64,000 bases of DNA from Legionella rowbothamii (GTDB lineage Bacteria > Pseudomonadota > Gammaproteobacteria > Legionellales > Legionellaceae). The notes under the pieces are model-generated. The model saw only the letters and a program-made list of their open reading frames with translations, ran no database searches and was not told the origin of the DNA. The translations under genes were made by a program, and so were the position numbers. Below, one piece after another: positions 36,755 to 45,345 of the stretch; position 1 is the first letter of the stretch, and the number at the start of each line of letters is the position of its first letter. Where the stretch lies: contig NZ_CAAAIM010000007.1 of assembly GCF_900639985.1 (NCBI RefSeq), forward strand, positions 1 to 64,000. Reading direction: 5' to 3'.

Positions 36755-37114
36755 CTATTTCACAAAATTAACTTTAATTGTTTTTAGCGTTGCTGTTTTA
36801 GGCTCCCAACTGCGCGCGTATTTAAATTTCAGCTCTGTATTTGCAGGATAAGCTTTCCCCTTCTTTAACTGAAAAACATAATGCATTTGACCACCTGCGC
36901 CAATCAGATTCGTTTTAGGTTTCTCATAAGCACTAGAACTTAAGGTTAAAAAACCATGGTCATATTTAACAATTGACCACTGAAATCCTGTTGTAGGGTT
37001 TGCAGGTAAGTTAATGACAAATTCAGGAGCCTTCGCATTCACTGTCATTGTTTCTTTATCTGCATAAGCCATAATTGATATCCCCAAAAGCAAGCAGCTG
37101 AGTAATACCCTCAT
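36755..37114 (-). CDS. chagasin-like cysteine protease inhibitor (I42 family)
   Basis: A 119-residue secreted protein. The ATG at 37114 (AGGAGA 6 nt upstream) is chosen over one at 37135. A signal peptide ends near MAYADK. The mature domain shows the chagasin fold landmarks in order: NPTTGFQW (loop 2), GAGGQMHY (loop 4) and RSWEP, the counterpart of the RPW loop 6. Chagasin family proteins block papain-type proteases by a three-loop wedge. In a Legionella-like bacterium it might restrain its own secreted cysteine proteases or host cathepsins. It may be periplasmic or exported; export route is not shown by the sequence. Confidence 0.85.
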   Translation of the reverse strand: MRVLLSCLLLGISIMAYADKETMTVNAKAPEFVINLPANPTTGFQWSIVKYDHGFLTLSSSAYEKPKTNLIGAGGQMHYVFQLKKGKAYPANTELKFKYARSWEPKTATLKTIKVNFVK

Positions 37115-37201
37115 TCTATTCTCCTTTAGATGCATCTATTGTTAGTTTAGCTTATTTTAAGGAAATTCTATTTGTAAGCAACTAATAGCACCTAGAAGAC
37201 A

Positions 37202-37285
37202 GAATTACCCTGGCTTAACCACGGCATCCAGAATCTTGTTCTTCACATTGAACTTATGGATACAGCGGTTAAGCCACGATAATTC
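37202..37285. repeat. 84-bp dispersed repeat with inverted ends
   Basis: GAATTACCCTGGCTTAACC on the left and GGTTAAGCCACGATAATTC on the right form imperfect inverted ends. The left 30 nt closely match 41262-41292 (GAATTACCGCGGCTTGACC), and a partial copy is at about 25190. The gap to the next gene (37286-37404) carries its promoter. Confidence 0.5.
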
Positions 37286-37347
37286 GTGCGAAAAGATTAA
37301 GTAAGTACCGACTTTAAACAACTGGAACCCTGCTTCTTGATACTAAT

Positions 37348-37376
37348 TTGACTACAAAGACCAAATTTAATACCAT
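37348..37376 (+). promoter_or_regulatory. sigma70-like promoter for the 168-residue membrane protein gene
   Basis: TTGACT, a 17-nt spacer and TACCAT, 29 nt upstream of the ATG at 37405. A GGAG ribosome site follows. Confidence 0.45.
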
Positions 37377-37404
37377 GTAGCGACTTCAATCAGCGGAGAG
37401 TTTT

Positions 37405-37911
37405 ATGTTTAATGCGCAAGACTGGCAAGATTTAAATTTTATTTTTGATTTAAGCGATGAGGAAAAGGATCGCAGCTATATTTCTGGTGTTTCAGAACGA
37501 GGATTTGAAGTATACACACGCAGGATGAATTTTTTTAAACCCATTGAGAGCTGTCCTGATTTTTTTCATGACCTATTCACAATATTACGTTGCCCCCTTG
37601 CTTTTTCAATTGGCTCAGTCATTGCTGCGTATAGAACGGTTATCGGAGCGGTTGCCCTCGCCGGGGATTTATTAATCACCATGGCAAGCCTTATTTTTAT
37701 GAGCGACAAGGCCGTGGATACCGCATTGACAAACACAGGCAACGCATTAGCTTATACAGGCACAATGCTCCTTGGTACTGCTATGGGGCTCTTATTGGCC
37801 GGGCTTAGTATCCCTTACAATACCGTATCTTTAGCTACACGTATGTCATCCATGGTAATACCTCCTTTAGCTGATCTGTATGTAGAGCCAGAAAATTCTT
37901 TCATGTTCTAA
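37405..37911 (+). CDS. hypothetical membrane protein
   Basis: A 168-residue protein of unknown function. The N-terminal 55 residues are polar and acidic, followed by two long hydrophobic hairpins (about 62-95 and 108-140; for example TGTMLLGTAMGLLLAGLSI) and a short tail ending DLYVEPENSFMF. There is no signal peptide. A good ribosome site (GGAG) and promoter precede it. The acidic N-terminus plus internal hydrophobic hairpins is a layout often seen among Legionella membrane-targeted effectors, but this is only an impression. It is followed 180 nt later by the 27-residue repeat protein. Confidence 0.55.
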   Translation: MFNAQDWQDLNFIFDLSDEEKDRSYISGVSERGFEVYTRRMNFFKPIESCPDFFHDLFTILRCPLAFSIGSVIAAYRTVIGAVALAGDLLITMASLIFMSDKAVDTALTNTGNALAYTGTMLLGTAMGLLLAGLSIPYNTVSLATRMSSMVIPPLADLYVEPENSFMF

Positions 37912-37928
37912 TAAACCTATCTCCCATA

Positions 37929-37956
37929 CCCGTATTACGACTTCGTCTAATACGGG
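37929..37956. repeat. TAATACGGGC hairpin repeat
   Basis: CCCGTATTA, then CGACTTCGTC, then TAATACGGG form a perfect 9-bp stem 17 nt past the stop of the membrane protein gene. The loop and right arm match the copy near 30155. Confidence 0.6.
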
Positions 37957-37990
37957 CTATAATTATTTGAAAAATAGAAAAATTCTGCAA

Positions 37991-38018
37991 TTGACGTTTA
38001 TGTTGATTCCCTTAAAAT
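37991..38018 (+). promoter_or_regulatory. sigma70-like promoter for the repeat protein gene
   Basis: TTGACG, a 16-nt spacer and TAAAAT, 74 nt before the ATG of the solenoid protein. Confidence 0.4.
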
Positions 38019-38091
38019 AGATTATTATCAACAGAGCTAATTTTCTTTGCCATAATATATTAAAGAAGTTATCCCTTACATAAGAGATCTT

Positions 38092-39471
38092 ATGTTTGAC
38101 AAAATTTATAATGCGGCACTGGAAGCCCAAGATGTTTATGAGCTAAACAAGAGCCTCGCAGATACACATATTGATGTACTTGATAGTTCGCCCCCCTATT
38201 TTACACCAGCGGGTAAATTAGCTGCGGGAGGGCACTATAAAGCCACAGAAATGTTACGTAACATAGGGGCTCTAGTTGATCCGATCGCTATGGGATATGC
38301 CTGCGCGGGCAATCATCGAATAGTCGAAGAATATCGCATAAATCATCGAGCAGATCCCAGTTCTATCGCCATGGGGTATGCCCTGGCAGGGGATCACGAA
38401 AGTGTCGAGCTCTATCGAATTAAATGCCAAGCCAATCCAAGCACTATAGCAATGGGCTATGTCCATGCTCATAATGATGAAAAGGTCGAGGAGTATCGCA
38501 TACAATACCGAGCCAATATAAATGCCATTGCTATGGCTTATGCGCAGGCCTGCAATCACAGCAAAGTCGAAGAATATCAAACCCAACATAAAGCCGACGT
38601 TAAAGCAATTGCCATGGGCTATGCTCTTGCAGGGGAACACAAAAAAGTTAATGACTATAGGGTCCAGCATAAAGCAGATGTAAATACTATTGTGATGGGA
38701 TACGCACTCGCAGGTAATCACAGCAAGGTGGAAGAATACCGCATCACCCATGAAGCGAGTCCCAATGCCATCGCGGTAGGTTATGCTCAAGCAAGTAATG
38801 ATGCGAAGGTTGAAGAGTACCATTTACAACATGATGCTGATGTAAGTTCAATTGCAATGGGCTATGCACTGGCCAATAACCATGTTCGGGTTGAGGAATA
38901 TCGCTTATTATATAGAGCGGATCCTGGCTTGATCGCCATAGGCTATGCACGCACCGGGAATCATGGCAAAGTAGACGAATATCGATTAAGACATCTGGTT
39001 AATCCTGATTTTATTGCCATGGGCTATGCATTAGCAGGTAATCATAGCCGAGTTGAATATTACCGTAAGCACTACAATGCGTCACTAAAAACTATTGCAC
39101 AAGGTTATGCTCGTTCTAGTGAACCCGTTCCTCGTCTTTATTTTGCAGTAAATATACTCGTCCGGCATGGGCCTGCTGGTCACGCAATCATTGATGTAAT
39201 GCACAGACTAAGAACAGGCCAAGACCGGCGTTGGAATCCTTTTTGGATGAATAGTGGAACCAAATTAGATCATATTATTTATGCAGTTGAGGGGCTAAAA
39301 TTTACAGATCGCATTGAAGAACTGATTAATAATCCTAAATCAGAACTCTATATTGCGCTTAATACGCACCGTGCAGCCATTGTTAATTTATTTAGGTGGC
39401 TAGGATTTAGCCATGCACGCTCACTTATTTATGTTAAAGACCAGCTTTTCAAAATGAAACAAAAAAAATAA
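38092..39471 (+). CDS. 27-residue tandem-repeat (alpha-solenoid-like) protein, effector candidate
   Basis: A 459-residue cytosolic-type protein without a signal peptide. Residues 65-334 are ten unbroken 27-residue units (81 bp each) of consensus IAMGYALAGNHSKVEEYR-xxH-xADPxx, plus a degenerate unit before (about 43-64) and a partial unit after (335-346). Each unit reads as two helices joined by GN/D-H, like ankyrin- or TPR-type solenoids, but does not fit the ankyrin or 34-residue TPR consensus. The C-terminal 110 residues are a separate domain (HGPAGHAIIDVMHRL, NPFWMNSGTKLDHIIYAVEGL). It has its own promoter and sits among other accessory genes. A Dot/Icm effector role is a guess; no catalytic motif was recognised. 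Confidence 0.7.
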   Translation: MFDKIYNAALEAQDVYELNKSLADTHIDVLDSSPPYFTPAGKLAAGGHYKATEMLRNIGALVDPIAMGYACAGNHRIVEEYRINHRADPSSIAMGYALAGDHESVELYRIKCQANPSTIAMGYVHAHNDEKVEEYRIQYRANINAIAMAYAQACNHSKVEEYQTQHKADVKAIAMGYALAGEHKKVNDYRVQHKADVNTIVMGYALAGNHSKVEEYRITHEASPNAIAVGYAQASNDAKVEEYHLQHDADVSSIAMGYALANNHVRVEEYRLLYRADPGLIAIGYARTGNHGKVDEYRLRHLVNPDFIAMGYALAGNHSRVEYYRKHYNASLKTIAQGYARSSEPVPRLYFAVNILVRHGPAGHAIIDVMHRLRTGQDRRWNPFWMNSGTKLDHIIYAVEGLKFTDRIEELINNPKSELYIALNTHRAAIVNLFRWLGFSHARSLIYVKDQLFKMKQKK

Positions 39472-39548
39472 AAAATATCTCTCGTTATGCTCTTGATATT
39501 AAACCTTATAAAGGCGATTATTTTACTTTTTTGTAGGTGGGGACGCGC

Positions 39549-41177
39549 GTGGAATACGAAACTATGGAATTTGATGTACTTATCGTCGGAGCAGGACCGG
39601 CGGGATTATCTGCCGCGATAAAACTAAAACAATTAGCCTTAGCCGCGCAACAAGAGCTTTCTGTTTGTATTTTAGAAAAAGGGGCTCAAATTGGATCCCA
39701 CATACTTTCAGGAGCCGTACTGGAGCCAAAAAGTTTACAAGAACTGCTACCAGATATCTGGCAAAATGCACCCCTCGATACCCCTGTGAGCGAGGATCAA
39801 TTTTATTTTCTAACAAAAAACCGCTCCTATAAGCTCCCTACTCCAAAACCAATGCACAATGAGGGAAATTATATTATTAGCTTAGGTGAACTCTGTGGCT
39901 TCCTTGCAGAACAAGCAGAAGCCTTGGGTTGTGAGATTTATCCTGGATTTGCTGCAGTCAGAGCACTTTATAATGACCAAAATCAGGTTGTTGGTGTGGA
40001 AACAGGCAGTGTGGGTATTAATAAAAATAATGAAAAAACAGAGCATTACCAGCCCGGAATGCATTTACTTGCGAAGCAAACCCTCTTGGCTGAGGGCTGC
40101 CGCGGCCAATTAAGCCAAAAATTGATGGCTCGTTATCATTTAAGAGATAAATCAAACCCACAAACTTATGGTTTAGGAATTAAAGAAATTTGGCAGGTTA
40201 ATGCAGAGAAACATGAGCCAGGTAAAGTAATCCATACTGTAGGTTGGCCCATGGACCATTCTACTTATGGCGGCTCATTTATTTATCATTTGTCCAAACA
40301 ACGGGTTGCAATTGGTTTTGTTGTCGGCTTGGATTATAAAAATCCTTGGCTCAGCCCCTTTTCTGAATTCCAGCGCTTTAAGACCCATCCAATGGTGAGT
40401 TCACTATTAGCAGGTGGGGAACGTATTAGTTATGGTGCACGTGCTTTAAATGAAGGTGGATGGCAGTCACTACCTAAATTGACATTCCCTGGTGGTGCAT
40501 TAATTGGTGATGCAGCTGGCTTCCTTAATGTTCCCAAAATTAAAGGTATTCATATGGCGATGAAATCGGGAATGCTCGTCGCAGAAGCCTGTTTTGACGC
40601 ATTAAAACAAACTGAAGAAACACCAATTGAATTAGTTAGTTACCCCGAAAAAGTAAAAGGCTCATGGTTGGAACAAGAATTATATTCTGTTCGCAATATA
40701 AGACCAGGCTTTAAATACGGGTTAATTCCCGGATTAATCAATGCCGGTTTTGAAACCTATATTACGAATGGAAAGTCACCATGGACTTTGGCAAATCATG
40801 CCGATTATAAAAGCTTCAAATTAGCTAAAAAGGCTAAAAAAATTGACTATCCTAAACCAGATAATGTACTTACTTTTGATCGATTATCCTCAGTATTTTT
40901 ATCAGGTACATTTCATGAAGAAGATCAGCCCTGCCATCTTGAGTTAAAAAAGCCTCAGCTGGCAATCGATGTGAATCTAAAAAAATATGCCTCTCCAGAA
41001 AGTAGATACTGCCCTGCAGGGGTTTATGAAATTGTTGAGAATGAAGATGGGCCACGATTACAAATTAATGCTCAAAACTGCATTCATTGTAAGACCTGTG
41101 ATATTAAAGACCCACGACAAAATATAGTATGGAATGCTCCTGAGGGAGGCGGCGGTCCTAATTATTCAGGTATGTAA
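39549..41177 (+). CDS. electron transfer flavoprotein-ubiquinone oxidoreductase
   Basis: A 542-residue membrane-associated enzyme passing electrons from ETF to ubiquinone during fatty-acid and amino-acid oxidation. The FAD-binding motif is VLIVGAGPAGLSAA. GGSFIYHL and ALNEGGWQSLPKLTFPGGALIGDAAGFLN are family blocks, and the C-terminal 4Fe-4S site contains YCPAG and NCIHCKTCDIKDP. The GTG at 39549 gives VEYETMEFD, matching the typical N-terminus MExExMEFD, and AGGTGGGG lies 6 nt upstream; another GTG at 39537 and an ATG at 39564 are possible. etfA and etfB are not adjacent. Confidence 0.94.
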   Translation: MEYETMEFDVLIVGAGPAGLSAAIKLKQLALAAQQELSVCILEKGAQIGSHILSGAVLEPKSLQELLPDIWQNAPLDTPVSEDQFYFLTKNRSYKLPTPKPMHNEGNYIISLGELCGFLAEQAEALGCEIYPGFAAVRALYNDQNQVVGVETGSVGINKNNEKTEHYQPGMHLLAKQTLLAEGCRGQLSQKLMARYHLRDKSNPQTYGLGIKEIWQVNAEKHEPGKVIHTVGWPMDHSTYGGSFIYHLSKQRVAIGFVVGLDYKNPWLSPFSEFQRFKTHPMVSSLLAGGERISYGARALNEGGWQSLPKLTFPGGALIGDAAGFLNVPKIKGIHMAMKSGMLVAEACFDALKQTEETPIELVSYPEKVKGSWLEQELYSVRNIRPGFKYGLIPGLINAGFETYITNGKSPWTLANHADYKSFKLAKKAKKIDYPKPDNVLTFDRLSSVFLSGTFHEEDQPCHLELKKPQLAIDVNLKKYASPESRYCPAGVYEIVENEDGPRLQINAQNCIHCKTCDIKDPRQNIVWNAPEGGGGPNYSGM

Positions 41178-41183
41178 AAATAA

Positions 41184-41292
41184 CTTAGGCTGGGTTAAAA
41201 ATCCCATCCCCCTTTAGTTACTCGGCTATTAACTGACATTTGGCTTATTAAAAAATTGAATTACCGCGGCTTGACCGCGGTGTTCAGATTTA
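41184..41292. repeat. left half of the GTAGGCTGGG element plus GAATTACC repeat
   Basis: TTAGGCTGGGTTAAAAATCCCA (41184 on) matches the left arm of the 74-bp element at 31538. At 41262-41292 GAATTACCGCGGCTTGACCGCGG matches the left end of the repeat at 37202. The gap between the convergent flanking genes holds no other feature. Confidence 0.45.
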
Positions 41293-41393
41293 TCTTAGGC
41301 TTCACTCCGAACTATTGGGTACTGTAGTCAAATAGGAATTCGAGTTGCTAATCGAAGGCACTATTGCCGAAATAACATCTATAAGTAGCAGGG

Positions 41394-43688
41394 CTAAATC
41401 TCTTCCTCCACCATTTCACTATCCGTTTGCATGAGAATAAGCTCATCCCACCACTTACTTACAGAGTATTGATTAAAATAAATAGCCAATTGGTTTGAGA
41501 GCAACTCTCTACGTTCTTTGTTGAGATATAAACTGCAAGTAAGGACCATCCTAATCGTCTCTTCACTAAGCTCCCAGCACTCATCATTCAGCTTTAAAAA
41601 AACAGTAGGAATTAACTCCTGGCGTTCCGCATCAGAGACGTAAGGCAAACATGCAGTAATTACTTGTATTACAGCACGTTTAATTTCTAAAGGAGCCTGA
41701 GCAAGCAATGCGAGAGAAGCCTTCAATACTTCGTTGCGCCGTGGCTCATTAAAATATGGAATACACCCTATACAATCATGTAATGCAATCTCACAAATAC
41801 CAGGGTCTTTGTCATGTACTTTTAAGAGTATTTGCTCAAGAACCAACTGCTGTGAATGCTCTGCCAGATAAGGCATAAATTTAATAATTGTCTTGCGTGC
41901 CATATTGCTCACAAAAGAGTTTTTATCGTTACCCATAGGCAGAATCTGATCAAAAACTCGCTGGCGATTTTTTTCATCTAACCCAGGTATCAAAGGGGTA
42001 ATCACTTGCAATGCCATACCACGAACGATAGAGTGGTTATCATTTACCCTTGGAATAATTACATTAAGCGCTACTTGGTGATTCTCATCGTTTAAATATG
42101 ATATCAGCGACAGCATTGCTTGCAATATCATATAACGATGACTCCAATCGTTATCCTCCAAATAAGGTAAAATGACATTAAGTACCTGTCGATGTTGCTC
42201 ATTATTAAGATAAGGCATCAATTGAAGCATGGCCTGTAATATGGCATCCCGAACAATCCAATTAATATCATTTAAATTAACAAAAATAACATTAAAGGCC
42301 TCTTCACGTTTCGCATCACTTAAATGAGGAATGCATACCCCCATAATCTCTAAAACAGCTTTTCGTATTCGCCCATTAGTGCTATCTAAGTTAGGAAGAA
42401 CTGCATTAAATACGTCTGAACATTGTTCCCTATTGAAATAATGTATGCATGCAGAAATAATTTTTAAGGCCGCTAGGCTTATCTTCCAATCACCAATGCT
42501 AAATTTAAGAGAAAGTGCGCGAATCACTACATCACAACATGTATTATCTAAATAGGGTATGCACGTGGAGATAATTTTTAAGGCGTCTTCACTTATGAGC
42601 CAATTTTTATCATCCATCTTTAATACAATCAATTCACTTACTTTTTGGTGCCGATCATCATCAAAATAAGCCATGCATGTAGCAGCTTCAGGAAATGCAT
42701 TTTCATAAATGCTATTTATTCCGTTCGATAACTCCCAAACAGCATCGTTTGTTTGCAAGCTACTCTCATGTTGGGATAGATGCTCACTTACGATTTGTTG
42801 TGCCACAAAACGAACCTTCGGCTCTCTATCATTTAATTTAGATCTTATAGCAGCAAACATCAACTCACGATTTTTATCATTAAAATAAGGAATACATACG
42901 GAAATAATTTTTAGTATTGTCTCTCGAATAGAAGAACCATCATCATTTAGTTTTGGAAGAATGATATCAATTAATTCTTGATGTCTCTTATCATTAAGAC
43001 AAAGAATTAATACTGGTAAAATTTGTAATACGGTCAGATTGTCTTCCCCATCATGCCCTTGTCTAAAATCACCAGAAGAAAAATGCGGATACTTTTCCCA
43101 GATATCATCGATGATATGTTGTACTTCGCCCTTAACTTGCTCTTTATTAATGCTTAAAAACTGCATCAAATTAATGTATTTTTTATGGGTATCCGCATTA
43201 TTCAACAGCTCATTAAAACAAGCGATCCGCTGATCTTCCGTCATAAGCGGAATCCAGTGATTTGCATGATGTATTACTAGCAAATGCCGTGCTAACTCAT
43301 CCGGCAAATAAAGGTTAGAACCTATAAGCAAAAATATTAAACCATAAAGATGGGCGTCTCCCGTCTTGTCTTTAATGTATTCTCTAATTAATTCATCAAG
43401 ATGATTGATATTATGCATTTTACAAAAGAACAGATGCTCATTGCCATGCCTTTTAGCCTTAATTAATTTTTTTAAACTTTGGATTTGCCAACGAAGATCA
43501 TCATCTTGATTCCGAGAAAGCAAAATTTTGACAGCCCAATAAAGAGACTCATTGCGTAACTCGTCAATTAAGTTAACAATAACCTCTGAAGGCATATTAG
43601 GAAAAGCCAGTTTATCAACAACATCCGGCGTTTTTAAAAAGCTCTGGAGCACCACAGGACACGCTGCTGCCATAGCATGGGTTAGCAT
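41394..43688 (-). CDS. HEAT-like repeat protein, effector candidate
   Basis: A 764-residue protein without signal peptide or membrane segment. From about residue 225 to 740 it is built of 12 or so repeats of 38-39 residues, with a helix ending in (I/M)PYLN/D, a turn, then a helix such as RQVLNVILPYLEDNDW and IVRDAILQAML. This is the two-helix pattern of HEAT/armadillo solenoids. Near the N-terminus FPNMPSEVIVNLIDELRN resembles the core of an F-box (LPxE-x3-IL-x2-L) weakly. HEAT-type proteins are uncommon in free-living bacteria and frequent among host-directed Legionella proteins, but secretion is not shown. The ribosome site is weak. Confidence 0.7.
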   Translation of the reverse strand: MLTHAMAAACPVVLQSFLKTPDVVDKLAFPNMPSEVIVNLIDELRNESLYWAVKILLSRNQDDDLRWQIQSLKKLIKAKRHGNEHLFFCKMHNINHLDELIREYIKDKTGDAHLYGLIFLLIGSNLYLPDELARHLLVIHHANHWIPLMTEDQRIACFNELLNNADTHKKYINLMQFLSINKEQVKGEVQHIIDDIWEKYPHFSSGDFRQGHDGEDNLTVLQILPVLILCLNDKRHQELIDIILPKLNDDGSSIRETILKIISVCIPYFNDKNRELMFAAIRSKLNDREPKVRFVAQQIVSEHLSQHESSLQTNDAVWELSNGINSIYENAFPEAATCMAYFDDDRHQKVSELIVLKMDDKNWLISEDALKIISTCIPYLDNTCCDVVIRALSLKFSIGDWKISLAALKIISACIHYFNREQCSDVFNAVLPNLDSTNGRIRKAVLEIMGVCIPHLSDAKREEAFNVIFVNLNDINWIVRDAILQAMLQLMPYLNNEQHRQVLNVILPYLEDNDWSHRYMILQAMLSLISYLNDENHQVALNVIIPRVNDNHSIVRGMALQVITPLIPGLDEKNRQRVFDQILPMGNDKNSFVSNMARKTIIKFMPYLAEHSQQLVLEQILLKVHDKDPGICEIALHDCIGCIPYFNEPRRNEVLKASLALLAQAPLEIKRAVIQVITACLPYVSDAERQELIPTVFLKLNDECWELSEETIRMVLTCSLYLNKERRELLSNQLAIYFNQYSVSKWWDELILMQTDSEMVEEEI

Positions 43689-43809
43689 ATATTAAAATTA
43701 CCAAAGAAAAAGCTATAGAGAGTAGAACATTATACTCCCTGAGTGCTCTGGGTCAATTTATTATATACGATGATTTGCCTTTCCTAGAGAGATTTGTTCG
43801 ATTTTTGTC

Positions 43810-43815
43810 TATAAT
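43810..43815 (+). promoter_or_regulatory. -10 box upstream of the 66-residue gene
   Basis: A perfect TATAAT, 55 nt before the ATG at 43870. No -35 of good quality at 16-18 nt. Confidence 0.35.
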
Positions 43816-43869
43816 TAATAAAGATCAATTTTTTGTTGTTCCTCAATAATTATGAAGGAGGATACACCT

Positions 43870-44070
43870 ATGAAAAGCTATCTAAGTCCTCAACCATACG
43901 CTGTTGATCGTGTCAGTAAGATTAACGAGAAGACGATTAAACCAGAGCACTTTAAATCTTATAAAAACAATAAAACTGCTAAAGAAATTTATAAAAATGA
44001 ATCTGAAGAACAAGCATGGACCGATGTTCTGGAAAAATTTAACCCATATCAAAAGCTTAAGCATGATTAA
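43870..44070 (+). CDS. small hypothetical basic protein
   Basis: A 66-residue protein of unknown function. AAGGAGG, one of the strongest ribosome sites in the window, lies 8 nt before the ATG at 43870; an upstream in-frame ATG (43852) overlaps that site and is rejected. The sequence is polar with many Lys and Tyr (IKPEHFKSYKNNKTAKEIYK) and ends FNPYQKLKHD. It has no membrane segment or signal. It lies between two convergently placed accessory genes and may be highly translated under some condition. Confidence 0.5.
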   Translation: MKSYLSPQPYAVDRVSKINEKTIKPEHFKSYKNNKTAKEIYKNESEEQAWTDVLEKFNPYQKLKHD

Positions 44071-44157
44071 TCTTTAATCAGACACATCGTTTCAGATTCT
44101 GTGCTTCGATCCTGGGTTCCAGAATGTTACCTCCAAACTGAGTGCTTTTTAAAAATT

Positions 44158-45300
44158 TTAAACTATGAAGCTTGATTCGCGCACCACTTCCTGATCCTGC
44201 TGTGCTCCATCTAAATTAGGGTCAGTCTTCGATGCATCTTTAAGTTTTTTCTGAAATTCAATAACTGCATCACAGAGTTGTTCTACTTCTCCTTTTTCAA
44301 CCCAAAAGCTTTGAAAGGCTAAGGGAGATTGTGCAAGTAGAGTGTCTTTGAATATCGAAGCATCTTCTTTATTAGAGACAACTGCAAGTAATTTATTTAA
44401 TACAGTAATTTTATCTTTTGTTTTCGCATCATGAGGAGTTATATCTCCAGCACCATAAGCATCAATTTTTCTTTGGATTACTCGTGTAAGGTAGCTTGCA
44501 GCCTGAGCCACATTCATGCATTTCACATCGTTATTGTATGTGACTCGAGTAAATAATCTGGAGTGATTAGGATTTATTTCCTGAGCGCTCTCATCTGCCT
44601 GTGTTAAATCCTGCACCATCTGAAACTGAACATTATTCTGAGATAAATCGGATTTTCCTAAATGAAGCGCACCTTTAATCCATATTTTTCCATTGTGAGG
44701 AAGAGTGTGCCACATCATATCAAATAGAGTTAATGTGGCGGCAGACATTGCGCACGCCATACCCAACGTAGGAGCTATAGACGGAAAAAGCATAATAAAA
44801 AGGACTGAACCTACTGCTGCAGAAAGTAATCCCAGCACAAATAAATTATTAATTGCAGCCTGAACATAGTGCATACGCTGGCTACGATCGGACCATGATT
44901 CATAAGCTCTATAAAAATTAATTCCCATCATTACTGTTTGATGGGTGAAGGCTAGACTTAAACTACTTAAAAAGAACCATGGTCCTAAAGCAAAACTAAA
45001 GCCAAGAAAGGCTGATAACACCGCCCCATAAAGAGAGATGCTCGCTAGAACAGCACAGCTGACTGAAATAATCAGGTTAAGCCACTGATCCAAATTTTTA
45101 TTATTAGCTTTGGTAAGCTTATAAGCATTCAATAATGCGTTAATAGTTAATAAAATCCCAATAAAAGGTAACATAATAAAGAATAAAGGAGACCCACCAA
45201 AAGCAGAGTACCATCGGGTATCAGCCATAGTTGAAAATAAAGCGACTTCTTGAGTTTCTCTAATGTATGTAATTGCTTTATGGAACTCATTAACTAACAT
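44158..45300 (-). CDS. hypothetical multi-pass membrane protein, effector candidate
   Basis: A 380-residue protein. An N-terminal part of about 215 residues has five or six hydrophobic helices (FFIMLPFIGILLTINALL, FVLGLLSAAVGSVLFIML). A soluble C-terminal domain of about 165 residues follows (HSRLFTRVTYNNDVKCMNVAQAASYLTRVI). It ends in a polar stretch, DPNLDGAQQDQEVVRESSFIV. Acidic and polar residues near the C-terminus are common in Dot/Icm substrates, so translocation is possible but unproven. AGGTG is 4 nt upstream of the ATG. Two hairpins separate it from lysS. No homology is recognised. Confidence 0.58.
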   Translation of the reverse strand: MLVNEFHKAITYIRETQEVALFSTMADTRWYSAFGGSPLFFIMLPFIGILLTINALLNAYKLTKANNKNLDQWLNLIISVSCAVLASISLYGAVLSAFLGFSFALGPWFFLSSLSLAFTHQTVMMGINFYRAYESWSDRSQRMHYVQAAINNLFVLGLLSAAVGSVLFIMLFPSIAPTLGMACAMSAATLTLFDMMWHTLPHNGKIWIKGALHLGKSDLSQNNVQFQMVQDLTQADESAQEINPNHSRLFTRVTYNNDVKCMNVAQAASYLTRVIQRKIDAYGAGDITPHDAKTKDKITVLNKLLAVVSNKEDASIFKDTLLAQSPLAFQSFWVEKGEVEQLCDAVIEFQKKLKDASKTDPNLDGAQQDQEVVRESSFIV

Positions 45301-45345
45301 TAATCACCTGTTATTAGAACAAATTAAGGTTACGCCGTGTGCTCC

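Noticed and set aside
37286..37404. Tandem PmrA-box search upstream of effector candidates
   Set aside because: Only single TTAAT half-sites were found here and before other candidates; AT-rich DNA gives these by chance.
38272..38823. Long open frame on the minus strand inside the 27-residue repeat gene
   Set aside because: It mirrors the regular 81-bp repeat on the other strand, with no ribosome site or domain.
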